A stretch of 10,090 nucleotides of DNA, taken from positions 1-10,090 of the forward strand of contig MFXA01000016.1 in assembly GCA_001787455.1 (NCBI GenBank), written 5' to 3'. This document shows, one piece after another, positions 1-6,459 of the stretch; within the stretch, counting starts at the first letter, position 1, and each line of letters starts with the position of its first letter. The DNA comes from Candidatus Peregrinibacteria bacterium RIFCSPLOWO2_01_FULL_39_12. Lineage in GTDB: Bacteria > Patescibacteriota > Gracilibacteria > UBA1369 > LOWO2-01-FULL-3. The translations under genes and the position numbers were made by a program. Below the pieces are notes generated by a model. The model searched no databases. It saw only the letters and a list, made by a program, of their open reading frames with translations, and was not told the origin of the DNA.

Positions 1-35
1 GTTCGCTTCCATTAGGGCAAATTCTTACTTTTCAC

Positions 36-213
36 CCGCCCAAAATGGGACGGTATCAATGATTTTGATACCTTTAAGAAAGGTTTCAATGCTTCCAAAA
101 TATCGGTTTTTGCTCGAATTGTCCTCGCGTTGGCGCGTGTTTCCCAGATGCAGGAAACCGCGAGACCTCCATCTGAAAAACACTACGCCTTGCTCGGGCA
201 AGTTCTCGCAAAG
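36..213. ncRNA. Candidate structured RNA (6S-like rod), strand unresolved
   Basis: There is no convincing gene here, but inverted repeats are dense. Plus-strand coordinates: GGCG 132-135 pairs with 186-189, GTGTTT 137-142 with 178-183, and CAGATG 145-150 with 170-175. Together they make a 16-bp rod with small internal loops. Outside a bubble of about 10 nt, TTTGC 109-113 pairs with 208-212 and 117-121 with 199-204. A side hairpin, CTTGC 189-193 with GCAAG 198-202, lies in the bubble. A competing fold pairs CTCGCG 124-129 with 159-164 and GTTTCC 139-144 with 153-158. Three further hairpins at 36-53, 52-72 and 70-84 share bases and exclude one another. A rod with a central bubble and a small 3' bubble hairpin resembles 6S RNA, which favours the plus strand, but no conserved 6S primary sequence was recognised. 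A 77-codon minus-strand reading frame (25-258) is the alternative. The boundaries are approximate and the RNA may extend left of the window. Confidence 0.4.
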
Positions 214-268
214 TTTTAAATCTATAGGCAGGACTAAGTTTCGTGTTTTGTCCACCAAATTCAGATTT

Positions 269-1324
269 CTACATGTCGTCTTCTATCGAAGGTTCGTCGG
301 CATCGAAGATTTCGACTGTCGGCTGAGTGGTCTGGCCGGCTTGCGCGGGCTGTCCCGGTTGTGCGTCTTGCGTGCTCGCTTGCGCCGTTTGCATCTCCGC
401 CATAATTATCGGAGATGAATAAAAGTTTTTTATGCGAGATTGACGGTCTGAATTCAAGGTATAGTTTTCGTTTGCTTCAAATCCTTTTGAATATGGAGCG
501 AAGATGGATGCTTCATCAAAAGCCTGATTTATCTGCCAAGCAAGAGCCGATCTTACATCCAACATATTACATGGCAATTGTATCCAAAATTTAAGCTGTG
601 TAATTACGCTGTTTTCAGTGAATTTTTTAAAGATTATCGAATGTTTCGGAGTTTTTAGCACTTGCGGATGGCCGGATAATATCTTCTCAAAAATTCTTAC
701 AGCTTTTTCCATGTCACTTCCGTAGCCCATGTTTACGTTTATTTCCATTCTCCTGATCGGGTAGCGCGAATAATTTTCAATTGATTTTGTCATTATTTCC
801 GAATTATAAATTGTTATGTCGCGTTGGTCGAAAGTTTTTAAAGTTGTTGACTGCAGTTCCATCTTTTCAACTTTTCCTATAAATTTTTTGATTTTTACAA
901 TGTCGCCGATTTTGAATGGAGATTTTAAGAAAATCAGTATTCCTGCGATGTAGTTTTTTATTACGTCTTTAAGTCCGTAGCTTAAGCCGAGTAGGCCGAC
1001 ACTCACCAAAAGGCTCATGTCCAAGCCGATTGTTTTGAGTGCAAGGGTTATGGCTATTACAACAATGAATCCCGTGGTTATTTTTTCCAAAATATTGAGC
1101 GCCATTCTTTGCTGTTCGTGAGTTGTTTCGGTTTTTTCGAAGTATTTTCTTAATCTGTTGATGATGAAATACGCGATTATAAGAATAAGCGCCGCACCGA
1201 GTACTTGTATGAATTTTGTTATGATAAGCGTTGCGTATTGACCGTAGTCAATATCTGTTGGAGCGGATATTGCGTCTACTACGCCCTTGCTGTTACTGCC
1301 TACATCTCCTTTTAGTGAAGCCAT
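269..1324 (-). CDS. MscS-family mechanosensitive ion channel
   Basis: This 351-aa protein should form a homoheptameric inner-membrane channel that opens under membrane tension and releases solutes during hypo-osmotic shock. Hydrophobic segments lie at about 31-57, 83-99 and 105-134, matching MscS TM1 to TM3. TM3 is rich in Gly and Ala and is followed by the family-typical SPFKIGDIVKI (135-145), which opens the beta domain. The soluble alpha/beta part runs to about residue 280. The last 40 residues are a Gln/Ala/Pro/Thr-rich tail ending in an acidic stretch, probably disordered, and the DNA encoding it is visibly richer in G+C than the rest of the gene. The start is the only good ATG before the first membrane segment. 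The gene lies 131 bases downstream of sufT and has its own extended -10 promoter, so it probably forms a separate transcription unit. The family call is secure; the gating properties are unknown. Confidence 0.9.
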   Translation of the reverse strand: MASLKGDVGSNSKGVVDAISAPTDIDYGQYATLIITKFIQVLGAALILIIAYFIINRLRKYFEKTETTHEQQRMALNILEKITTGFIVVIAITLALKTIGLDMSLLVSVGLLGLSYGLKDVIKNYIAGILIFLKSPFKIGDIVKIKKFIGKVEKMELQSTTLKTFDQRDITIYNSEIMTKSIENYSRYPIRRMEINVNMGYGSDMEKAVRIFEKILSGHPQVLKTPKHSIIFKKFTENSVITQLKFWIQLPCNMLDVRSALAWQINQAFDEASIFAPYSKGFEANENYTLNSDRQSRIKNFYSSPIIMAEMQTAQASTQDAQPGQPAQAGQTTQPTVEIFDADEPSIEDDM

Positions 1325-1351
1325 TTTTGTTTTGTTTTTTTGTCTGTTTTT

Positions 1352-1369
1352 ATCTGGATATTATACCAG
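1352..1369 (-). promoter_or_regulatory. Extended -10 promoter of the mscS gene, inside an inverted repeat
   Basis: Read on the minus strand, TGGTATAAT (1360-1368) is an exact extended -10 (TG-N-TATAAT). No convincing -35 is seen about 17 bases upstream, which an extended -10 can tolerate. Transcription would begin near 1352, leaving an A-rich leader of about 28 nt with no Shine-Dalgarno sequence. The box sits between the arms ATCTGG and CCAGAT, so it could be an operator or simply form a small hairpin. On the plus strand the same repeat is followed by a T-run and resembles a weak terminator, but no plus-strand gene precedes it. Confidence 0.55.
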
Positions 1370-1455
1370 ATTTTTCACCTGTTGCTTGGAGTAATTACTT
1401 GCGGGATTTGGTAAAATGTGGTGTTTTAGGTTTTCAAATTGAGCGTTGTGAGTTC

Positions 1456-1776
1456 CTAGAATCCGAACATTATTTCGCGGATTTCCGGATTTATCATGGA
1501 TTTGTCCCATGGCGGATCCCAAACCACCTCTATTTGTACGTTTTTCAAGTTGGTGAATGTGCGCATGCGGTTTTCAATTTGTTCTATGATTAAATTTGCC
1601 ATAGGGCATGTGGGGCTTGTTAATGTCATTGTCACTACGGCGTTTTTGTCCTTTATTTTTATACTGTAGATTAAACCGAGGTCTACGATTCCTATGTTTA
1701 ATTCCGGATCTACGACTTTGTTTAATTCTTTCCAGTATTTTGCAGAACCCTGTTTTTTAGCGTGTTTTCTTGCCAT
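1456..1776 (-). CDS. sufT: SufT-like MIP18/DUF59 iron-sulfur maturation factor
   Basis: This 106-aa single-domain protein belongs to the MIP18 (DUF59, PaaD-like) family. Members act as accessory factors in maturing Fe-S proteins and are often encoded at the end of suf operons. The diagnostic motifs are visible: DPELNIGIVDLGLIY (23-37), LTSPTCPMA (52-60) with the conserved Cys57, and VVWDPPWDKSMI (84-95). The first 20 residues are a basic, Lys-rich stretch. The start lies 9 bases after the sufU stop with no Shine-Dalgarno sequence, so translation is probably coupled. It is the last gene of the suf operon; 131 bases follow before the separately promoted mscS gene. It was named SufT from operon context, because the bare domain alone cannot be distinguished from other DUF59 proteins. 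Confidence 0.85.
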   Translation of the reverse strand: MARKHAKKQGSAKYWKELNKVVDPELNIGIVDLGLIYSIKIKDKNAVVTMTLTSPTCPMANLIIEQIENRMRTFTNLKNVQIEVVWDPPWDKSMINPEIREIMFGF

Positions 1777-1785
1777 AGGTTGTGA

Positions 1786-2184
1786 TTATTTAGATCTTTT
1801 TTTGCTGTTTCGTGGTTTGGCGGCGAGTTCCACAGCTTTTTTTACCGCATACAATCCGAGCAGTGCGCATTTTTCTCTTGCCGGAGAAATTGGGATGTTC
1901 AGCATTTTTATGATTTCCCTGCTTTTTATTTTTTCAATTTCATTTAGGGTTTTGCCTGTTAAAGTTTCGAGAAGCATTGATGCCGCCGCCTGGCTTATTG
2001 CGCATCCGCTCCCTGAAAATTTTATTGTTTTAATTCTGTTCGATTTATCCAGCAAAAGTTCGATTTTTATTTTGTCGCCGCAAAGCGGATTGTGTTCTAT
2101 TGCTGTGGCTGTCGCATTTTTAACCGATCCTTTATTGCGAGGATTTTTGTAGTGGTCGAGAATTATTTCGGAATATATGTCCAT
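1786..2184 (-). CDS. sufU: SufU/IscU-type Fe-S cluster scaffold or sulfur-relay protein
   Basis: This 132-aa protein belongs to the IscU/SufU/NifU N-terminal family. In Suf systems it accepts persulfide sulfur from SufS and passes it to the SufBCD scaffold through a zinc-ligated active site. The motifs are DHYKNPRNKG (10-19), HNPLCGD (31-37) with Cys35 and Asp37, GSGCAISQAAASML (58-71) with Cys61, and REKCALL (103-109) with Cys106. The Arg before the third Cys and the SufS neighbour point to SufU. The Cys61 to Cys106 spacing, however, is IscU-like and lacks the insertion of roughly 18-20 residues typical of Bacillus SufU. The C-terminus is a short basic tail. The 139-bp Y-shaped repeat ends 16 bases upstream of the start codon. 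No Shine-Dalgarno sequence is seen. Confidence 0.92.
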   Translation of the reverse strand: MDIYSEIILDHYKNPRNKGSVKNATATAIEHNPLCGDKIKIELLLDKSNRIKTIKFSGSGCAISQAAASMLLETLTGKTLNEIEKIKSREIIKMLNIPISPAREKCALLGLYAVKKAVELAAKPRNSKKRSK

Positions 2185-2200
2185 AAAGTATCCATGTAAG

Positions 2201-2339
2201 AAATGTCAGAAATACATATTTTTACGATTCAGCTATTAGTTCAACTCGCCTAACATGTACGGCGAGTTGAATTTGTGCGGATCATGATCCGCACAAAGAA
2301 TAGCTAATGAATCTTTAAAAACATATATTTCTGACATTT
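2201..2339. repeat. 139-bp Y-shaped inverted-repeat element between sufS and sufU
   Basis: The outer arms are AAATGTCAGAAATA (2201-2214) and its exact complement (2326-2339). Pairing continues inward through 2215-2224 with three mismatches in all. Next, GATTC 2226-2230 pairs with 2309-2313 and AGCTATT 2231-2237 with 2299-2305, leaving an AAT bulge. Inside this stem stand two perfect arms. TTCAACTCGCC 2240-2250 pairs with 2261-2271 around a 10-nt loop. A 26-bp perfect palindrome spans 2272-2297, each half being TTTGTGCGGATCA. Neither arm is followed by a T-run, so this is not a typical terminator. No clear target-site duplication is seen and no protein is encoded. It fills the sufS-sufU gap, and the transcript would fold the same way. 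It may be a MITE or REP-like insertion, or an mRNA processing or stability element. Confidence 0.85.
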
Positions 2340-2342
2340 TTA

Positions 2343-3569
2343 TTATTTAAATATTTTTAATGTTTTTTTAAGGGCTTTTTCGGCTAAATCTATATCTTCA
2401 AAAGTGTTATATAGGTAAAAACTTATTCGTGCCAGTGCCGGTACTTTCAAATAGTCCATTAGCGGTTCGCAACAATGATGCCCCGATCTTATTTCCACTC
2501 CTTCCGTATCGAAAATTTGCGCAATGTCGTGCGGATGAATATTTTTTATCGAGAATGATAAGATTGAAGTTGAAGATTGAGCTGAATCCTTGGCGTAAAA
2601 AAGTTTTACTTCTTTGTATTTTGAAAATTCTTCAATCGCGTATTTGAGAAGTTTTTTATTGTGTTCGTTTATGTTTTTTAGTCCGGTTCTTGTTAAGAAA
2701 TTCAGGGCTTCTCCGAATGCAATTACATCGGCAATATTTGGCGTGCCCGCTTCAAATTTCCAAGGGATGTCATTCCACTGCGCATCATATTTCGAAACCG
2801 TTTTTATCATGTCGCCGCCGAATAAAAATGGCGGCATTTTTTTAAATAGATTTTCTTTCCCGTAAAGAATCCCCACTCCTGTGGGGCCAAGCATTTTATG
2901 CGAGGAGAATGCGAAAAAATCGCAATCGAGGTCTTGTACATCTACATGGGAGTGAGCTACCATTTGAGCTCCATCCACAATAGTTATTGCGTTTTTTCCA
3001 TGTGCTAATTTTATTATTTCTTTTAGCGGTGGGCGTGTTCCAAGCACGTTTGATTCGCCTGTTATTGCGACCAGTTTTGTTTTTTTTGAAAGGAGTTTTT
3101 TATAATTTTTTAAGTCGATCGAGTAATTTTTCGTAAGTGGGATTATTTTTAATTTTGCATTTTTTTCTTTGCAGAGCTGCTGCCACGGAACCAAGTTTGA
3201 GTGATGCTCAAGTATGCTCACGATAATTTCGTCGTTTGGTTTTATATTTAATTTTCCCCATGTTTGTGCCACCATGTTTATTGATTCCGTTGCGTTTCTT
3301 GTGAAAATTATTTCACGTGAGCTTTTTGCGTTTATGAATTTTGCAGTTTGCGAGCGCACATTTTCATATGCAGAGGTCGCTTCTTCGGAAAGTTTATAAA
3401 TTGAGCGGTGAATATTTGCGTTGGTGTTTTTGTAATAATTAACCAGCGAATTTATAACCGCTTGTGGTTTTTGGCTTGTTGATGCACTGTCTAAATACAC
3501 GAGCGAATGGTTGTTTATTTCTCTTTTGAAGATGGGGAACTGTTTTTTAATTTTGTTGGGGTCTAGCAT
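2343..3569 (-). CDS. sufS: SufS cysteine desulfurase (PLP-dependent, group II)
   Basis: This 408-aa protein is the usual length for SufS. It removes sulfur from L-cysteine to give alanine and an enzyme-bound persulfide that feeds Fe-S assembly. The class V aminotransferase fold shows NYYKNTNANIHRSIYKLSEEAT (split here: 44-54 and 55-65), EHHSNLVPW (121-129) with the PLP-stacking His, VDGAQMVAH (198-206) with the Asp that pairs with the PLP nitrogen, and SSHKMLGPTGVG (222-233) with Lys225 as the PLP Schiff base. The active-site loop is RSGHHCCEPL (361-370); Cys366 aligns with the catalytic Cys, and a second Cys follows it. The short loop is of the group II (SufS) type, which needs a partner such as SufU. 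The gene starts 6 bases after the sufD stop with no ribosome binding site, so coupling is likely. Confidence 0.95.
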   Translation of the reverse strand: MLDPNKIKKQFPIFKREINNHSLVYLDSASTSQKPQAVINSLVNYYKNTNANIHRSIYKLSEEATSAYENVRSQTAKFINAKSSREIIFTRNATESINMVAQTWGKLNIKPNDEIIVSILEHHSNLVPWQQLCKEKNAKLKIIPLTKNYSIDLKNYKKLLSKKTKLVAITGESNVLGTRPPLKEIIKLAHGKNAITIVDGAQMVAHSHVDVQDLDCDFFAFSSHKMLGPTGVGILYGKENLFKKMPPFLFGGDMIKTVSKYDAQWNDIPWKFEAGTPNIADVIAFGEALNFLTRTGLKNINEHNKKLLKYAIEEFSKYKEVKLFYAKDSAQSSTSILSFSIKNIHPHDIAQIFDTEGVEIRSGHHCCEPLMDYLKVPALARISFYLYNTFEDIDLAEKALKKTLKIFK

Positions 3570-3575
3570 GCGTGA

Positions 3576-4214
3576 TTATTTTAATGTTTTTCCAAGAATT
3601 TTTTCTATTTTTTCATCCAGTATTTTTTTTGTATTTTCATCTTCGATTTTGTCGAAGTCTTTTTCCAAAAACGCTTTTATGAGAATTTTCTTGCCTGTTT
3701 TTTCGTTTATTCCGCGGGAGAGGAGATAAAAAAGCATTTCGTCATCTATCTTTCCCATGGATGCCGCGTGTCCCGCGGACGCATCGTTTGTTTCGATTTC
3801 GAGCGATGGGATTGTTTCAACTTTTGCATTTTGCGAAAGCAATAGGGAATGATGCGACAACCAGCTTTCCGAGGATTTTGCGGTTTTTTTGATTGAAAGC
3901 ATGCCTTTATAAGCAACTTTTGAGTCATCCAATAAAACGCTTCGTATGAAATAATGGCTTTTTGTGTTTGGCGCTTCGTGGATGACTGTTGTTTTAAACG
4001 AAAATTCTTCCGAGTTTTTTGCGATTATTATTATAACAAAATTTATATTTTTGTTTTTATCTTTTAAATTTAATGAAAAAGTTTTTGTGTTTTTCCATCC
4101 TTTGTCCAAAACCGCCGCAATTGTTAAAGGTCGAATATCTTTAATATTCATGCATGAAATATTGTCCGATACAATTACTTTTTTGACTGATTTTGGGTGG
4201 GTGGAGTTTTGCAT
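3576..4214 (-). CDS. sufD: SufD-like scaffold subunit, about half normal length
   Basis: This 212-aa protein matches only the second half of SufD, part of the right-handed beta-helix and the C-terminal helices. SufD normally pairs with SufB on the SufC ATPase dimer to build Fe-S clusters, and E. coli SufD has about 420 residues. The recognisable block is KVETIPSLEIETNDASAGHA (131-150) followed by GKIDDEMLFYLLSRGI (154-169). His149 sits where the cluster-nucleating His of E. coli SufD is found. The N-terminal helical domain and the first strands of the helix are absent. No SufD-like sequence precedes the start, because the 41-base gap to sufB is too short, so this is a compact form and not a frameshift. 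A 6-bp hairpin (4219-4233) lies 4 bases before the ATG. Its place between sufB and sufS supports the name. Confidence 0.85.
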   Translation of the reverse strand: MQNSTHPKSVKKVIVSDNISCMNIKDIRPLTIAAVLDKGWKNTKTFSLNLKDKNKNINFVIIIIAKNSEEFSFKTTVIHEAPNTKSHYFIRSVLLDDSKVAYKGMLSIKKTAKSSESWLSHHSLLLSQNAKVETIPSLEIETNDASAGHAASMGKIDDEMLFYLLSRGINEKTGKKILIKAFLEKDFDKIEDENTKKILDEKIEKILGKTLK

Positions 4215-4218
4215 AGGT

Positions 4219-4233
4219 GTTTGCTTCGCAAAC
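4219..4233 (-). promoter_or_regulatory. Hairpin just upstream of the sufD start codon
   Basis: GTTTGC and GCAAAC form a perfect 6-bp stem with a 3-nt loop, ending 4 bases before the sufD ATG, where a ribosome binding site would be expected. A second weaker hairpin (4248-4269, GACAC/GTGTC with tandem G-A mismatches) covers the sufB stop codon. In the mRNA these could set the sufB to sufD translation ratio or slow decay. Neither is followed by a T-run, so termination is unlikely. Confidence 0.4.
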
Positions 4234-4255
4234 TTTTTATTTATTAGGACACTCG

Positions 4256-5689
4256 CTATCGCTCGTGTCTGCCCGTCATTTCCAGTTCTATCAGCCGATT
4301 TAATTCAAGCGCGTATTCCATTGGCAGTTGTTTTATGATCTGAGTCGCGAAACCGTTTACTATCATAGAAACGGCTTCATCTTCACTTAATCCGCGTGAC
4401 ATCAAGTAAAATAATTGTTCTTCGCTTATTTTTGAAACAGTCGCTTCGTGAGCGACCGTTGCGGATTCTTCCTCAACTTTCATTGTCGGATATGTGTCGG
4501 AGCGCGAATTTTCATCTACCAAAAGTGCATTGCAAGAAACATGGCTTACCGTATTTTTTGCTCCTTTAGAAACTTTTAAAAGACCGCGGTATGAGTTTCT
4601 TCCATTATTTTTACTGATTGATTTTGCCACTATTTTTGAACTTGTATTTGAAGATGAGTGAAAAATTTTTGCGCCTGTATCCTGATGCTGATTTTCTTTT
4701 GCGAAGGCGAGCGATTGAATTTCGCCTTTGGCATTTTCACCAAGTAAAAATATTGCCGGATATTTCATTGTAAGGCGCGATCCTATATTGCAATCCAGCC
4801 AAAGCATTTCGGCGTTTTCATATACGAATGCACGTTTTGTAACCAAATTGTAAACATTGCTTGACCAGTTTTGGATGGTTGTGTACTGAACTCGTGCGTT
4901 CTTTTTTACGATTATTTCAACCACTGCGGCGTGCAGGGAATCGGTGGAGTAAATTGGGGCGGAGCAACCTTCTATATAGTGAACCGAGGAGCCTTCATCC
5001 GCTATAATAAGCGTTCTTTCGAATTGTCCCATCCTTTCGGCGTTTATTCTGAAATATGTCTGCAGGGGAAGGTTTACATGTGTGTTTTTTGGAACATAAA
5101 TGAACGATCCGCCTGACCACACCGCGGAATTCAGCGCCGCAAATTTGTTGTCCGTAACCGGAACAACTTTTCCAAAATATTCCGCGAAAATTTTAGGATA
5201 TTTTTTCAGCGCAGTGTCTGTGGATTCAAATATCACGCCTTTTCCCTTCAGTTCTTTTTGCAGTGAGTGATAAATCATTTCCGATTCAAATTGGGCTCCC
5301 GTTCCCGCTAAAAATTTTCTTTCAGCTTGCGGAATACCGAGTTTGTCAAAAGTTTCCTTTATTTTTTTCGGGACATTTTCCCACTTCGTTTTTATTTTAT
5401 CTTGCGGTTTTATGTAATAGTGGAGCGTGTCGAAATTTATTTTACTTAAATCTCCGCCCCAAAGCGGCAAAGGTTTTTTAAAAAATATTTCCAGGGCTTT
5501 TTTCCTTAAAGTAAGCATCCACTCCGGTTCGGCTTTTTGGCGTGAAATTTCTTCTATTATATTTGTGTTTAATCCTTGCGGTGATTTGTAAACCGGCTTT
5601 GTATCTGTTCTAAATCCTAATTTGCGAAGCAAATTTTTTTGGTTTGATATTTTTTCCAGTATTTTTCGTGTCCGTTTTGGAATTTTCAT
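4256..5689 (-). CDS. sufB: SufB, core scaffold of the SufBCD Fe-S assembly complex
   Basis: This 477-aa protein has normal length for SufB, the beta-helix scaffold on which clusters are built with SufC and SufD. The family block is clear: YFRINAERMGQFERTLIIAD (212-231), EGSSVHYIEGCSAPIYSTDS (232-251) with Cys242, which aligns with the persulfide-accepting Cys of E. coli SufB, and SLHAAVVEIIV (251-261). Further on, TVSHVSCNALLVDENSRSDT (380-399) carries Cys386 near the cluster site, and AHEATVSKISEEQLFYLMSRGL (413-423 and 424-434) is the conserved C-terminal helix entry. The first 110 residues form the helical N-terminal domain. The ATG overlaps the sufC stop by 4 bases (ATGA), which implies translational coupling. 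It is paired with an unusually short SufD. Confidence 0.95.
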   Translation of the reverse strand: MKIPKRTRKILEKISNQKNLLRKLGFRTDTKPVYKSPQGLNTNIIEEISRQKAEPEWMLTLRKKALEIFFKKPLPLWGGDLSKINFDTLHYYIKPQDKIKTKWENVPKKIKETFDKLGIPQAERKFLAGTGAQFESEMIYHSLQKELKGKGVIFESTDTALKKYPKIFAEYFGKVVPVTDNKFAALNSAVWSGGSFIYVPKNTHVNLPLQTYFRINAERMGQFERTLIIADEGSSVHYIEGCSAPIYSTDSLHAAVVEIIVKKNARVQYTTIQNWSSNVYNLVTKRAFVYENAEMLWLDCNIGSRLTMKYPAIFLLGENAKGEIQSLAFAKENQHQDTGAKIFHSSSNTSSKIVAKSISKNNGRNSYRGLLKVSKGAKNTVSHVSCNALLVDENSRSDTYPTMKVEEESATVAHEATVSKISEEQLFYLMSRGLSEDEAVSMIVNGFATQIIKQLPMEYALELNRLIELEMTGRHER

Positions 5690-6450
5690 GCAGGTTCTTT
5701 TACAAATTTTTCGTAACCGTGTTTTTCAAGTTTTTGCGCAAGTTTTTTGTCGCCGGATTTTATAATTTTTCCATTTGAGATGATGTGGACAAAATCCGGA
5801 GTAATATAATTTAAAATTCTTTGGTAATGGGTAATCAGCAAAATTCCGCATTTTGTTTGCTTATGCAGGCGCTTAATCGCTTTTGCGACGGTTTTAAGAG
5901 CATCTATGTCGAGACCCGAATCTATTTCATCCAGAAGTGCGATTCTCGGCTTAAGGACTGCCATTTGCATAATCTCTGCGCGCTTTTTTTCTCCTCCTGA
6001 AAACCCTTCGTTTACTGATCGTCCCGCTAATTTTTTATCCATTTCGAGCAAATCCATACTCTGCGAAATTGTCTGCAAAAATTCGCTTGGAGAAATGTGT
6101 TTGGCTTTTTTATTTTGAGCTTTTGCGTTTGTGTTTTTAGCGAGTCTTAGAAAATTATTCAATGTAACTCCCTGAATTTCCGTAGGATTTTGGAATGCCA
6201 GAAAAAGTCCCAAATTCGCTCTTTTGTTTGCGGGTAATTTTTCAATTTTTTTTCCGTTTAATTTTATTTTTCCTTCCGTTATTTTATATTTCGGATGCCC
6301 CATGACAACATTGCAAAGCGTACTTTTTCCCGAACCGTTTTTCCCCATGATCGCGTGAATTTCTCCTGACCGGATTTTTAAATTTATTCCTTTTAGAATT
6401 TCTGTTTTGTTTGTTTCCGCGCGCAAAGCAATTATTTCCAATGTGTCCAT
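5686..6450 (-). CDS. sufC: SufC ATPase of the SufBCD complex
   Basis: This 254-aa ABC-type ATPase is cytosolic. It dimerises on ATP binding and drives the conformational change of SufB-SufD during cluster assembly. All nucleotide-binding motifs are present: Walker A GKNGSGKST (36-44), Q-loop Gln87 in FQNPTEIQGV, signature GFSGGEKKRAEI (149-160), Walker B IALLDEIDSGLD (170-181) and H-loop His208 in ITHYQRIL. The FQNPTEIQGV and DEIDSGLDIDAL blocks are specific to SufC within ABC ATPases, and no transmembrane domain is present. It starts 9 bases after the rrf2 stop with no Shine-Dalgarno sequence, and it overlaps sufB by 4 bases. Its TGA stop supports a standard genetic code. Confidence 0.95.
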   Translation of the reverse strand: MDTLEIIALRAETNKTEILKGINLKIRSGEIHAIMGKNGSGKSTLCNVVMGHPKYKITEGKIKLNGKKIEKLPANKRANLGLFLAFQNPTEIQGVTLNNFLRLAKNTNAKAQNKKAKHISPSEFLQTISQSMDLLEMDKKLAGRSVNEGFSGGEKKRAEIMQMAVLKPRIALLDEIDSGLDIDALKTVAKAIKRLHKQTKCGILLITHYQRILNYITPDFVHIISNGKIIKSGDKKLAQKLEKHGYEKFVKEPA

Positions 6451-6459
6451 AAGAGAAAG

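Noticed and set aside
231..256. tmRNA-like GGACTAAG followed by TCCACCA on the plus strand
   Set aside because: No T-arm, no acceptor 5' partner and no tag frame ending in an Ala-Ala-stop were found, so the likeness is coincidental.
25..258. 77-codon minus-strand frame downstream of mscS
   Set aside because: No ribosome binding site, no recognised motif, and it coincides with dense inverted repeats that an RNA explains better. It is kept only as the alternative to the RNA call.
59..418. 119-codon plus-strand frame
   Set aside because: It overlaps the C-terminal coding region of mscS antisense, is Arg/Leu-rich, and is explained as a shadow of the mscS tail and the structured region.
2240..2297. 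Intrinsic terminator in the sufS-sufU gap
   Set aside because: The two perfect arms are not followed by a T-run on either strand, and the operon continues into sufU.
3746..3928. 60-codon minus-strand frame inside sufD
   Set aside because: It is a basic frame-shifted shadow of sufD with no start signals.
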